Positions 28,656 through 36,765 of a DNA stretch of 64,000 nucleotides are shown here, piece by piece. The notes under the pieces are model-generated. The model had not been told where the DNA came from, did no database searches, and saw only the letters and a program-made list of their open reading frames with translations. The stretch covers positions 940,001 to 1,004,000 of the forward strand of contig NZ_CP029556.1 in NCBI RefSeq assembly GCF_003293695.1. Reading direction: 5' to 3'. The translations under genes were made by a program, and so were the position numbers. Origin of the DNA: Lysobacter oculi. GTDB taxonomy: Bacteria > Pseudomonadota > Gammaproteobacteria > Xanthomonadales > Xanthomonadaceae. The number at the start of each line of letters is the position of its first letter. Within the stretch, counting starts at the first letter, position 1.

Positions 28656-30446
28656 TCAGTAAACGCGCGGCTTCGGCGGCACGACTTCGACATCGTCGGT
28701 GAGCGTGTACATGTGCACCGGGCGGTAGTCGATGTGGGTCTTGCCGGCGTCGTCGACCGAGCAGACGGTGTGCTTCTGCCACTGGGCGTCATCGCGGTCC
28801 GGGTAGTCCTCGCGGGCATGCGCGCCGCGCGACTCGGTGCGGTTCTCGGCGGAGGTGATCGTCACCAGCGCCTGGCCCAGCAGGTTCTGCAGTTCCAGCG
28901 TCTCGATGAGGTCGGAGTTCCACACCAGCGAGCGGTCGGAGACGCCGACATCGGAGAACGACTGGTAGATCTCGTTGACCTTGCGCACGCCTTCGCTGAG
29001 CGTTTCGCCGGTGCGGAACACGGCGGCATCGGCCTGCATGGTGCGCTGCATGTTGTCGCGGATCTTCGCGGTCGGCAGCGAGCCCTTGGCGTTGCGCAGG
29101 CGGTCCAGGTTGGCCAGCGAGCGGTCGGTGGCGTCACCGGTGAGCTTGGGATGCAGGCTGCCGGGCTTGATGGTCTCCGCCGCGCGGTTGGCCACCGCGC
29201 GACCGAACACCACCAGGTCGAGCAGCGAGTTGGAACCGAGGCGGTTGGCACCGTGCACCGACACGCAGGCGGCCTCGCCGATGGCGTACAGGCCCGGCAC
29301 CACGTAGTCGGGGTTGCCGTTCTTCAGCTGCACCACTTCGCCGTGGTAGTTGGTGGGGATGCCGCCCATGTTGTAGTGCACGGTCGGGATCACCGGGATC
29401 GGCGACTTCTCCACGTCCACGCCGGCGAAGATCTTCGCGCTCTCGGCGATGCCGGGCAGCTTGGCGTGGATGTCCTTGGGGTCGAGGTGGGTGAGGTCGA
29501 GGAAGATGTGGTCCTTGTGCTCGCCCACGCCACGGCCTTCGCGGATCTCGATGGTCATCGAACGCGACACCACGTCGCGCGACGCCAGGTCCTTCGCGTT
29601 CGGCGCATAGCGCTCCATGAAGCGCTCGCCGTTGCTGTTGCGCAGGATGCCGCCTTCGCCACGCACGCCTTCGGTGATCAGGCAGCCCGCGCCGTAGATG
29701 CCGGTCGGGTGGAACTGCACGAATTCCATGTCCTGCATCGCCAGGCCCGCGCGCAGCGCCATGCCGCCGCCGTCGCCGGTGCAGGTATGGGCGGAAGTCG
29801 CGGAGAAGTAGGCGCGGCCGTAGCCCCCCGTGGCCAGCACGGTGCCCTGCGCGCGGAACAGGTGCAGCGTGCCCTCGGCCATGTCCAGCGCCAGCACGCC
29901 GCGGCAGACGCCGTCCGCGTCCATGATCAGGTCCAGCGCGAAGTACTCGATGAAGAACTCCGCGTCATGCGCCAGCGACTGCTGGTACAGCGTGTGCAGG
30001 ATGGCGTGGCCGGTGCGGTCGGCGGCGGCGCAGGTGCGCTGGGCGGCCGGGCCGCGGCCGTAGTCGGTGGTCATGCCGCCGAAGGGGCGCTGGTAGATCT
30101 TGCCCTCGTCGGTGCGCGAGAACGGCACGCCCTGGTGTTCCAGTTCGATGACCGCCGGGATCGCCTCGCGGCACATGTACTCGATGGCGTCCTGGTCGCC
30201 CAGCCAGTCCGAGCCCTTGATGGTGTCGTAGAAGTGCCAGCGCCAGTCGTCCTCGCCCATGTTGGCGAGTGCCGCCGAGATGCCGCCCTGCGCCGCTACC
30301 GTGTGCGAGCGGGTCGGGAACACCTTGGTGATGCAGGCGGTCTTCAGGCCCTTCTGGGCCAGGCCGAAGGTGGCACGCAGGCCCGCGCCACCGGCGCCGA
30401 CCACGACCATGTCGTATTTGTGTTCGGTGATCTTGTAGTCGGTCAT
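28656..30446 (-). CDS. sdhA: Succinate dehydrogenase flavoprotein subunit
   Basis: This 596-residue catalytic subunit oxidises succinate to fumarate. The N-terminal dinucleotide motif is [12 protein letters not shown], and the covalent-FAD histidine lies in [10 protein letters not shown] (about residue 46). Active-site regions include [17 protein letters not shown] and [19 protein letters not shown]. The ATG at 30446 gives the usual N-terminus [17 protein letters not shown]. The gene is followed by sdhB and preceded by sdhD (5-bp gap). Confidence 0.97.
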   Translation of the reverse strand: MTDYKITEHKYDMVVVGAGGAGLRATFGLAQKGLKTACITKVFPTRSHTVAAQGGISAALANMGEDDWRWHFYDTIKGSDWLGDQDAIEYMCREAIPAVIELEHQGVPFSRTDEGKIYQRPFGGMTTDYGRGPAAQRTCAAADRTGHAILHTLYQQSLAHDAEFFIEYFALDLIMDADGVCRGVLALDMAEGTLHLFRAQGTVLATGGYGRAYFSATSAHTCTGDGGGMALRAGLAMQDMEFVQFHPTGIYGAGCLITEGVRGEGGILRNSNGERFMERYAPNAKDLASRDVVSRSMTIEIREGRGVGEHKDHIFLDLTHLDPKDIHAKLPGIAESAKIFAGVDVEKSPIPVIPTVHYNMGGIPTNYHGEVVQLKNGNPDYVVPGLYAIGEAACVSVHGANRLGSNSLLDLVVFGRAVANRAAETIKPGSLHPKLTGDATDRSLANLDRLRNAKGSLPTAKIRDNMQRTMQADAAVFRTGETLSEGVRKVNEIYQSFSDVGVSDRSLVWNSDLIETLELQNLLGQALVTITSAENRTESRGAHAREDYPDRDDAQWQKHTVCSVDDAGKTHIDYRPVHMYTLTDDVEVVPPKPRVY

Positions 30447-30451
30447 GGTGC

Positions 30452-30838
30452 TCAGGCCGTCATGGCGATGCGGGCGATGGCATAGATGGCGCTCAACACG
30501 CCAACCAGGCTGCCCAGGATGAGAAGGATGCGCAGCGCCAGGTGCATGGCGCGGTCGTGGATGTAATCCTCGATCACCACCTGCAGGCCCAGCTTGGCGT
30601 GCCAGAACAGCGCGATGGCGAACACGCTGAAGATGATCGCGTTCCAAGGCTTGGCCACCAGTGCGCGGATGCCTTCGGCGTCGTGGCCGGTGGCGCTGGC
30701 CAGCAGGAACACGATGTACGGCACCAGCAGCGCCAGGATCACCGCGGTGACGCGCTGCCACCAGAAGTGGCCGGTGCCGGACTTGGCCGAACCCCAGCCC
30801 TTGGCCTGGTGCAGCGGCGAACGGAATTTAGCGCTCAT
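30452..30838 (-). CDS. sdhD: Succinate dehydrogenase membrane anchor subunit SdhD
   Basis: This 128-residue protein has three predicted transmembrane helices. [16 protein letters not shown] holds the heme-b histidine and the tyrosine of the quinone site (DY). [15 protein letters not shown] opens helix 1. The ATG at 30838 overlaps the sdhC stop by 4 bp. Confidence 0.93.
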   Translation of the reverse strand: MSAKFRSPLHQAKGWGSAKSGTGHFWWQRVTAVILALLVPYIVFLLASATGHDAEGIRALVAKPWNAIIFSVFAIALFWHAKLGLQVVIEDYIHDRAMHLALRILLILGSLVGVLSAIYAIARIAMTA

Positions 30839-31236
30839 GCGGCACCTCCCGACATCGCCACGAACCAGAGGATCAGCGTCGACACCACAGTCAGCGCCAG
30901 CACTGTGTAGCCCGATGCGTAGACCTGCGGGATCCTGAAGCCGAAGCCGGCATCCCAGGCCAGGTGGCGGATGCCGTTGAACAGGTGGTACATCAGCGCC
31001 AGCGAGATTAGGAACAGCACGATCTTGCCGGGCAGCGAGGACGTCACCGCCGTGGCGCATTCGGCGTAACCGCCGCCGAGCGCCATCGACATGATCCACC
31101 AGGAGAAACCGAAGGCCGCCAGCGCCAGCACGACGCCGGTCATGCGGTGCAGCAGGGACATCACCGAGGTGATCTGGAAGCGGTACGTCTGCCCCAGCAT
31201 GAACGGTGAAAGAGGTCGTTTATCGAGGTTTGCCAT
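30835..31236 (-). CDS. sdhC: Succinate dehydrogenase cytochrome b556 subunit SdhC
   Basis: This 133-residue protein has three transmembrane helices. The N-terminus RPLSPFMLGQTYRFQITSVM and SLLHRMTGV carries the conserved Ser/Arg of the quinone pocket. The heme ligand His lies in MYHLFNGIRHLAWD. It is the first structural gene of the sdhCDAB cluster, 57 bp after a small assembly-factor gene. Confidence 0.95.
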   Translation of the reverse strand: MANLDKRPLSPFMLGQTYRFQITSVMSLLHRMTGVVLALAAFGFSWWIMSMALGGGYAECATAVTSSLPGKIVLFLISLALMYHLFNGIRHLAWDAGFGFRIPQVYASGYTVLALTVVSTLILWFVAMSGGAA

Positions 31237-31293
31237 GGACAGGCAGTCTCCGGGCTGGGCGGCACGCGCCGCGTGGCGGGATGGCGGGTGCGC

Positions 31294-31473
31294 TCAGAAA
31301 TCGATGCAGCGGCCGTTCTTTTCCCAATCGCCGTAGCGCGTCGGGTCCGGGCCCTTGCGGCCACCCACTTCCACCGGCGCCGTGTCGGGGCGCTGCTCGG
31401 TGTCGTTGCGGGGGTCGGCTTCCGCGGGGGAAGCAGGCTCGGGAACGGTTTCGCCTAGAATCGATTTCTTCAC
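31294..31473 (-). CDS. DUF1674 / SDHAF4-like succinate dehydrogenase assembly factor (59 aa)
   Basis: A GTG at 31473 opens a 59-codon frame ending TGA at 31294-31296. The second half reads GGRKGPDPTRYGDWEKNGRC followed by IDF, the diagnostic C-terminus of DUF1674/SDHAF4 (Sdh8) proteins. The first half is Pro/Glu/Asp-rich and disordered. SDHAF4 binds FAD-loaded SdhA in mitochondria before SdhAB assembly. Its place directly upstream of sdhC strongly supports the same role here. It is short enough to be missed by length-filtered gene finders. Confidence 0.85.
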   Translation of the reverse strand: MKKSILGETVPEPASPAEADPRNDTEQRPDTAPVEVGGRKGPDPTRYGDWEKNGRCIDF

Positions 31474-31501
31474 AATCCATTTAGTTTACGGCGCTGCAGC
31501 A

Positions 31502-32332
31502 ATGCCCGACAACCCGACGCCGCACGGCGCCCCCGCCATCGCCCTCCCCGACCATCAGGTTCTTGCCCTTTCCGGGCCGGATGCGGCTGCCTTCGCGCAG
31601 GCGCAATTCATGAACGACGTCAGCGCGCTGGGCGACGGCGACTGGCAATGGAACGGCTGGCTGACCCCGAAAGGCCGGCTGGTCGCGCTGTTCGCCCTGC
31701 TCCGCATCGACGCCGGCACCTTCTGGCTGCTGCTGCCCGACCACCCCGCCGACACCCTCGCCGAGGCGCTGCGGCGCTACGTATTCCGCAGCAAGGTCAA
31801 GCTGGAAGCCCGCACCGACCTGCACGTGTCGGGACATGGGGATGTCGCTTCGGAGCCCGACGTGCGCCGTTTCGACACCGATGCGGCGGACGGCCTGTCG
31901 CTGGCATGGCCGGGCAGCCGCCGCATCGACATCACCCCGACCGCAGCCGCCGCGCCCGACTCCGACGCGCAGCTGCGCTGGCGCGAAGCCGACCTGCGCG
32001 CCGGCATCCCGCGCCTGGTGCCCGGGCAGTCATCGCAGTGGACGCCGCAACAGCTCTCGCTGGAACGGCTGCAGGCCTTCAGCGTGAAAAAGGGCTGCTA
32101 TCCGGGCCAGGAAATCGTCGCGCGGACCCATTTCCTCGGGCAGGCCAAGCGCGGGCTGGTGTTGCTGGAAGCCGCCTCGCCGCTGGCACCCGGCGCCGAG
32201 ATCTCCGACGGCCAGCGCGCCATCGGCCAGGTCATCGCGGTCGCCGGCCATCTCGCGCAAGGCGTCGCCAGCGCGGAAACGCCGCTCGAAGCGGGCGGCG
32301 TTCCGGTCAAGGCGCTGGATTTAGCGGGCTGA
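31502..32332 (+). CDS. ygfZ: Folate-binding protein YgfZ
   Basis: This 276-residue protein has the GcvT-like fold with the signature KGCYPGQEIVART (about residues 198-210), including the conserved cysteine. YgfZ uses tetrahydrofolate to help assemble or repair some iron-sulfur enzymes and affects tRNA modification. It is divergent from the SDHAF4/sdh genes with only 28 bp between start codons. Fe-S support next to Fe-S-rich complex II is a sensible neighbourhood. The ATG at 31502 gives the expected length. Confidence 0.93.
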   Translation: MPDNPTPHGAPAIALPDHQVLALSGPDAAAFAQAQFMNDVSALGDGDWQWNGWLTPKGRLVALFALLRIDAGTFWLLLPDHPADTLAEALRRYVFRSKVKLEARTDLHVSGHGDVASEPDVRRFDTDAADGLSLAWPGSRRIDITPTAAAAPDSDAQLRWREADLRAGIPRLVPGQSSQWTPQQLSLERLQAFSVKKGCYPGQEIVARTHFLGQAKRGLVLLEAASPLAPGAEISDGQRAIGQVIAVAGHLAQGVASAETPLEAGGVPVKALDLAG

Positions 32333-32352
32333 TCCCCGCGATCTGATCAGCC
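32327..32352. terminator. Hairpin holding both stop codons of ygfZ and the facing reductase gene
   Basis: The perfect 8-bp arms GGCTGATC (32327-32334) and GATCAGCC (32345-32352) have a 10-nt loop. The ygfZ TGA is in the left arm and the opposing TGA in the right arm. No T tract follows on either side, so this is likely a bidirectional 3'-end hairpin or weak terminator. Confidence 0.45.
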
Positions 32353-32901
32353 GGCCTCGCGCGCGATCCACGCCACGAAGGCATCGACGAAACCGGACAG
32401 GAACTTCTTCGTGCCCTCGTCGGCGATATGGCCGTCCGCGTCGATGGTCTTGTCATCCATCTTCAGGAACACCTCGGGCTGGCCCATCAGGCGGGTGTCG
32501 AGGTAGAGCATCACGTTGTCGACGTGCGCCTGCGCCAATGCGCTGCCGATCGCGCCGATCGACGCGCCGATCACAGCCGCCGGCTTGCCCTTGAACGAAT
32601 TGGTGCCCCACGGCCGCGACGCGATGTCGAGGGCGTTCTTCAGCACGCCGGGCATCGAGCGGTTGTATTCGGGCGTCACCACCAGCACGGCGTCGGCGGA
32701 CTCGATGTCCTGCTTGAGCCGCTTGCAGTTGGCCGGGTAATCGCCGTCCATGTCCTGGTTGTAGAGCGGCAGGTCGTCGATGCGGGCCATGTGCAGCGAC
32801 AGCCGGTCACCGGCGAGCTGGCCGATCGCCTTGGCCAGACGCTTGTTGTACGAGCCTTCGCGCAGGCTGCCGACCAGTACGGCGACTTTGGGTGCACTCA
32901 T
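32347..32901 (-). CDS. NAD(P)H-dependent FMN reductase (ChrR/YieF-like)
   Basis: This 184-residue flavodoxin-fold protein begins MSAPKVAVLVGSLREGSYNKRLAKA. The FMN phosphate loop is GSLREGSYNK, and TPEYNRSMPGVLKNALDIASRP is the characteristic flavin-contact loop. Such enzymes reduce quinones, chromate and other electrophiles by two-electron transfer and protect against oxidative stress. The ATG at 32901 has AAGGAG about 6 nt upstream, so it is preferred over the in-frame start 10 codons earlier. Confidence 0.9.
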   Translation of the reverse strand: MSAPKVAVLVGSLREGSYNKRLAKAIGQLAGDRLSLHMARIDDLPLYNQDMDGDYPANCKRLKQDIESADAVLVVTPEYNRSMPGVLKNALDIASRPWGTNSFKGKPAAVIGASIGAIGSALAQAHVDNVMLYLDTRLMGQPEVFLKMDDKTIDADGHIADEGTKKFLSGFVDAFVAWIAREAG

Positions 32902-33030
32902 CGCGGAACTCCTTCTTGGGGAAGGCCGCATTCTGGCCCGCTCAATGGCAACGGTGCGTCATCGAAAAGCGCAACGGCATGGCACGCACCGTTCCGCCCA
33001 TGTCGTCACGCGTTTCCCCGACGCTTCCCG

Positions 33031-33804
33031 TTACTTCGCGGGCGCCGGCGCGGGCGGGGCTGGCGGGGCCGGCGGTGCGGGCAACGGCGCCACGGCCCCG
33101 GCATTGGCACGCTGGAAAGCCACCAGCGCGGCATCCAGCACGCCACGGATCGTGTCCGAGCCCTGCTCGTTCCCGCCACGGCTGCGGTAGGCATAGACCG
33201 CGAGCATCCGCTTGCGCACCGGAAGAATGGCGATGCCGGCATCCTGCAGGTACTCACCCTTGCGGTCGGCCAGCTGCATCTGGCTGGGCATCACCGCGGT
33301 CATCCGCACGCTGCCATCGGCCGCCACCCACACCACCTGCTTCTCCGACAGCTTGCCGCTGATGTCGACCTTCGCGCCGAGCTGGTCGCTGAGCGCCTTG
33401 CTGCCGTTGTCCAGCATCGGCTTGGCCATGGCGTCGAGGTCAAGCGTGCGCAGCTGGGCCTCGATCATCGGCCGCGCCACCGTCCACGTGCTGTCCTCCA
33501 GATCCATGGACTGCACGTTCACCGGCACCGCATAGAAGAAGTATGGGTGCTTTTCGGCGGCCATCAGGTCGGCCTCGATGTCCTCCTTGTGCATCGACAC
33601 CGCCAGCAGGCGCAGCCCGGGCGGCAGGAACTTCGCCAGCGCCCCCATGAAGACCGGGTTGTCACTGATCAGCTCGTAGCCCTGCTCCACCGGCACCACG
33701 ATCGCGCGCCCGCCGACATCCACGGTGCGCTCCTCCGCCACGGCCAGCCCGCTCCACAACAGGCCCGCCACCAGCATGCCGCCGATCCATCCCCTTGCCT
33801 TCAT
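33031..33804 (-). CDS. Exported protein of unknown function with proline-rich tail
   Basis: This 257-residue protein has a clear signal peptide (MKARGWIGGMLVAGLLWSGLAVA, cleavage near AVA-EE). The body is mixed alpha/beta with no motif I recognise; KFLPPGLRLLAVSMHKEDIEADL and HPYFFYAVPVNVQSMDLEDS are the most distinctive parts. It ends in a Pro/Ala repeat (PAPPAPPAPPAPAPAK) typical of cell-wall-spanning or disordered tails. The ATG has GGGAG upstream. It follows the E1 gene on the same strand after 79 bp. Function is unknown. Confidence 0.75.
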   Translation of the reverse strand: MKARGWIGGMLVAGLLWSGLAVAEERTVDVGGRAIVVPVEQGYELISDNPVFMGALAKFLPPGLRLLAVSMHKEDIEADLMAAEKHPYFFYAVPVNVQSMDLEDSTWTVARPMIEAQLRTLDLDAMAKPMLDNGSKALSDQLGAKVDISGKLSEKQVVWVAADGSVRMTAVMPSQMQLADRKGEYLQDAGIAILPVRKRMLAVYAYRSRGGNEQGSDTIRGVLDAALVAFQRANAGAVAPLPAPPAPPAPPAPAPAK

Positions 33805-33883
33805 GCCCCACTCCCCTTGCTTGAATTTGGAAGATGTCGATGTCGATGCGCACGCACCCCGGCATGCGCACCGATGTGGATGC

Positions 33884-36157
33884 TCAGGCCAACCGGTCCG
33901 CCGCGGCGACGATGTCCTCGTCCTTCGGAATGACCAGGAAGGCGGCGCCGGCCAGCGGCGTGTAGGTATCCGCGCCCACCACGCGCTGCAGCGGCTTGCC
34001 GCCGTGGCCGGCCTCGGTGATCGCGGTGATCACGCCTTCGCCGATGCCGGCGCTGAAGCGGCCTTCGTCCACCACCAGGATGCGTTTGCACGCCCCGGCA
34101 TGCCTGGCGATGGCCGCATGGTTGAGCGGCACCAGCCAGCGCAGGTCGATGACGCGCACCTTCCAGCCATGCTTCTTCTCGATCTCGCGGGCGGCGCGCA
34201 GGCTCATCGGCATGCCGTTGCCGTAGCTGAAGATCACGCAATCGGTCGCATCGGGGTTGTAGATGCGTTCCTCGCCCGGCACCAGTGCCTGGTCGGGCGC
34301 GGGATAGTCGGTGAGCCACTGGCCATCGCCGGCTTCGTACAGATCCTTGGTCATGTACAGCGCGATGGGCTCCAGGAAGACCGTCACCCGCCCGTCCACC
34401 TTCGCCATCGCCGCCAGCGTGCGCAGCATCATCGCCGCGTCATCGCCCCGGCTCGCGCAGCCGACCACGATGCCCGGGATGTCGCGCAGCGCCGTCACCG
34501 AGTTGTCGTTGTGGAAGTGGCCGCCGAAGCCGCGCTGGTAACCGAGCCCGGCGATGCGCACGACCATCGGGTTGGCGAACTGGTTGTTGCTGAAGAACTG
34601 CAACGAAGCCGCCTCGCCACGGATCTGGTCGATGGCGTTGTGCAGATAGGCCAGGTACTGGATTTCCGGTATCGGCAGCATCCCCATGTTGGCGAAGCCC
34701 TGCGCCATGCCCAGGATCATCGTCTCGTCGAGCAGCGTGTTGAACACGCGACGGTTGCCGAACGCCTTGTGCAGGCCCTTGCTGACCGTGTACACGCCGC
34801 CCTTCTGCGCGACGTCCTCGCCGAACAGCAAGGTCTCCGGGTACTTCGCCATCAGGTCGTGCAGCGCGTTGTTGATCTGGATGGCGAGATGGCGCGGCGG
34901 CAGCGCTTCCGGCAGCTTCTCCTCGCCGCCGAACACCTGCTCGCGGGTCGCGCCGAAATCGGCACGCGTGGCTTCGGCCATCACCTTGTCCGGCGTGTAC
35001 GGCGCCAGCGGGCGCATCACTTCCTCCAGCGTTTCGATGCGCGGGCGGCGGTCGGCGTCCTCGGCGGCGGCGAAGCATTTCTGCCGGGTTTCCTCGTACA
35101 GCGCGAGGATTTCCATCTTCGACATCGCCCCCGATTCCAGCGCGATGGCCGCGCTGCGCAGCAGGGGGTCGGTCGCCTCCACCGCACAGAGTTCGTCGAT
35201 GCTGCGCCACTCGATCTCGAAGTCGGTGCCGGCGTGACCCATGATCCGCGTCGTGCGCAGATGCAGGAAGGTCGGCCGGCGCGTGCTGCGGCAATGTTCG
35301 ACCGCGCGCAGCACGTCGGCATAGCCGTTGGCGAGGTCGAGGCCGTCGGCGAAGAAGTAGTCGAGGTCGGGGCGGTTGCGGAACGACTCGGCGATCCAGC
35401 CACCCGGCGTCTTCACCGAAATGCCGATGCCGTTGTCCTCGCAGACGTAGAGCACCGGCGCCGGCAGCTTCTGGTACGCGGTCCAGCTGGCGGCGTTGAA
35501 CGCGGTCTGCGCGGTGGCGTGGTTGGCGCTGGCATCACCGAAGGAACAGATGGCGATGCTGTCGTCGGGCACCGGCAGCGTGCTGTGCAGGCGCTTGCCG
35601 GCCTCGATGGCGATCGCCGTGCCGAGCGCCTTCGGCAGGTGCGAGGCGATGGTCGAGGTCTGCGGCAGCACCCACAACGGCTTCGAGCCCCAGACCTTGT
35701 GACGGCCGCCGCTGGCCGGGTCATCCGCGCTCGCCGCGAACGACAGCGCCGAATCCATGATCGGGTCCATGCCCGGCAGCTTGCGGAAACGCTCGGCCAT
35801 GAAGCCGCCGCTGCGGTAATGCAGGAACGCGGGGTCGGTGTGGCGGGCAGCGCGGGCGACCATCGCGTTGCCTTCGTGGCCGCTGGAGCCGATGGTGTAG
35901 AAGACCTTGTTCTGCACGCGCAGCACGCGCGCCATCAGGTCCAGATGCCGGCTGATCAGCTGCGATTCGAACAGTTCGCGGAAGCCCTGCGCGTCGAGCG
36001 CGCTGCCGTCCAGGATCGCTTCGTGCGGGGCCGGTTTCGCCTGCTTCTCGCCCTCCCACTGCTTGACGAATTCGACGAAGTTGACGTCGCAGATCTCGGC
36101 GCGGTTGAGGCCGCGCATGCGTGCGGGGATGGGATTCGGAACGGTGGCGAAGGTCAT
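33884..36157 (-). CDS. Fused alpha-beta E1 component of a 2-oxoacid dehydrogenase (thiamine diphosphate)
   Basis: This 757-residue protein joins an E1-alpha domain (about 45-370) to an E1-beta domain (about 405-757) that are separate in most bacteria. The alpha part has the ThDP motif as SFGDASANHATAQ to VCEDNGIGIS, i.e. GDA...DN rather than GDG...NN. The beta part shows LLFGEDVAQKGGVYTVSKGL, EIQYLAYLHNAIDQIRGEA and the C-terminal LVPLNHAAIARHAG. It most resembles branched-chain 2-oxoacid dehydrogenase E1. No E2 (lipoyl acyltransferase) or E3 is next to it, so it would need partners encoded elsewhere. A GNAT and a GCDH-type acyl-CoA dehydrogenase gene lie upstream on the same strand. Confidence 0.88.
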   Translation of the reverse strand: MTFATVPNPIPARMRGLNRAEICDVNFVEFVKQWEGEKQAKPAPHEAILDGSALDAQGFRELFESQLISRHLDLMARVLRVQNKVFYTIGSSGHEGNAMVARAARHTDPAFLHYRSGGFMAERFRKLPGMDPIMDSALSFAASADDPASGGRHKVWGSKPLWVLPQTSTIASHLPKALGTAIAIEAGKRLHSTLPVPDDSIAICSFGDASANHATAQTAFNAASWTAYQKLPAPVLYVCEDNGIGISVKTPGGWIAESFRNRPDLDYFFADGLDLANGYADVLRAVEHCRSTRRPTFLHLRTTRIMGHAGTDFEIEWRSIDELCAVEATDPLLRSAAIALESGAMSKMEILALYEETRQKCFAAAEDADRRPRIETLEEVMRPLAPYTPDKVMAEATRADFGATREQVFGGEEKLPEALPPRHLAIQINNALHDLMAKYPETLLFGEDVAQKGGVYTVSKGLHKAFGNRRVFNTLLDETMILGMAQGFANMGMLPIPEIQYLAYLHNAIDQIRGEAASLQFFSNNQFANPMVVRIAGLGYQRGFGGHFHNDNSVTALRDIPGIVVGCASRGDDAAMMLRTLAAMAKVDGRVTVFLEPIALYMTKDLYEAGDGQWLTDYPAPDQALVPGEERIYNPDATDCVIFSYGNGMPMSLRAAREIEKKHGWKVRVIDLRWLVPLNHAAIARHAGACKRILVVDEGRFSAGIGEGVITAITEAGHGGKPLQRVVGADTYTPLAGAAFLVIPKDEDIVAAADRLA

Positions 36158-36169
36158 GGCGTCAGGGTT

Positions 36170-36697
36170 TCAGGAAAGTTGTCGATGGGCGAACCACTCT
36201 TCGCGGGTCTGGCCCCAGATGTCGATGGCGTGCGTGTCCAGCGGCGGCGGGTAGCGGCCCGGCCCGCGGTTGCGCGCCCCGAGCCGGATCGCCAGCTGCT
36301 GCGAGGCGGTGTTGGCGGCGTCGATGGACTGGATCACCTCGTCCCAGCCGAGCGCATCGAAGGCCCAGTCGATGGCCGCCGTGCAGGCTTCGGTGGCATA
36401 GCCCTTGCCGCGTCCGTCGGCATGCATCGCGTAGCCGACTTCGGTGCCCGGCCAGCCATCGGGCTGCCACGGTCCGGCCTGGCCGACGAACAGGCCGCTG
36501 GATTTCTCGATGATCGAGAACATCCCGAACCCCTGCATGAACCACGCGCCCGGCATCTGCAGGAAGCGTCGCCAGGCATCGCCACGGGTCAGCGGCCCGC
36601 CGATGTGGTGGGTGGCCGGGTCGGCAAACATCTCGGCAAAGCGGTCGAAGTCCGCGATCTGCGGCACCTGCAGGCGCAGGCGTGCGGTGTCGAGCAC
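36170..36697 (-). CDS. GNAT-family N-acetyltransferase (RimJ/RimL-like)
   Basis: From a GTG at 36697 the protein is 175 residues, beginning LDTARLRLQVPQIADFDRF, the usual RimJ/RimL-type start. A GAAGG Shine-Dalgarno lies 7 nt upstream. A GTG at 36754 would add 19 residues. The acetyl-CoA-binding motif A is visible around VGYAMHADGRGKGYATEAC (R/Q-x2-G-x-G/A). AIDWAFDALGWDEVIQSIDAANTASQQLAIRLG is also typical. The acceptor substrate is unknown. It lies between the acyl-CoA dehydrogenase and E1 genes, same strand. Confidence 0.85.
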   Translation of the reverse strand: MLDTARLRLQVPQIADFDRFAEMFADPATHHIGGPLTRGDAWRRFLQMPGAWFMQGFGMFSIIEKSSGLFVGQAGPWQPDGWPGTEVGYAMHADGRGKGYATEACTAAIDWAFDALGWDEVIQSIDAANTASQQLAIRLGARNRGPGRYPPPLDTHAIDIWGQTREEWFAHRQLS

Positions 36698-36765
36698 GGG
36701 TGCGCCTTCGCGCAGGCGCGCGAACCAGGCGGCGTGGGCATTCGCGCAGTCCACGCCGCGCCCGG

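Noticed and set aside
31441..31501. TAGAAT at 31456-31461 as a -10 box for ygfZ
   Set aside because: The hexamer is good but no acceptable -35 box lies 16-18 bp upstream, and it is inside the SDHAF4-like coding region on the other strand, so I did not list it as a promoter.
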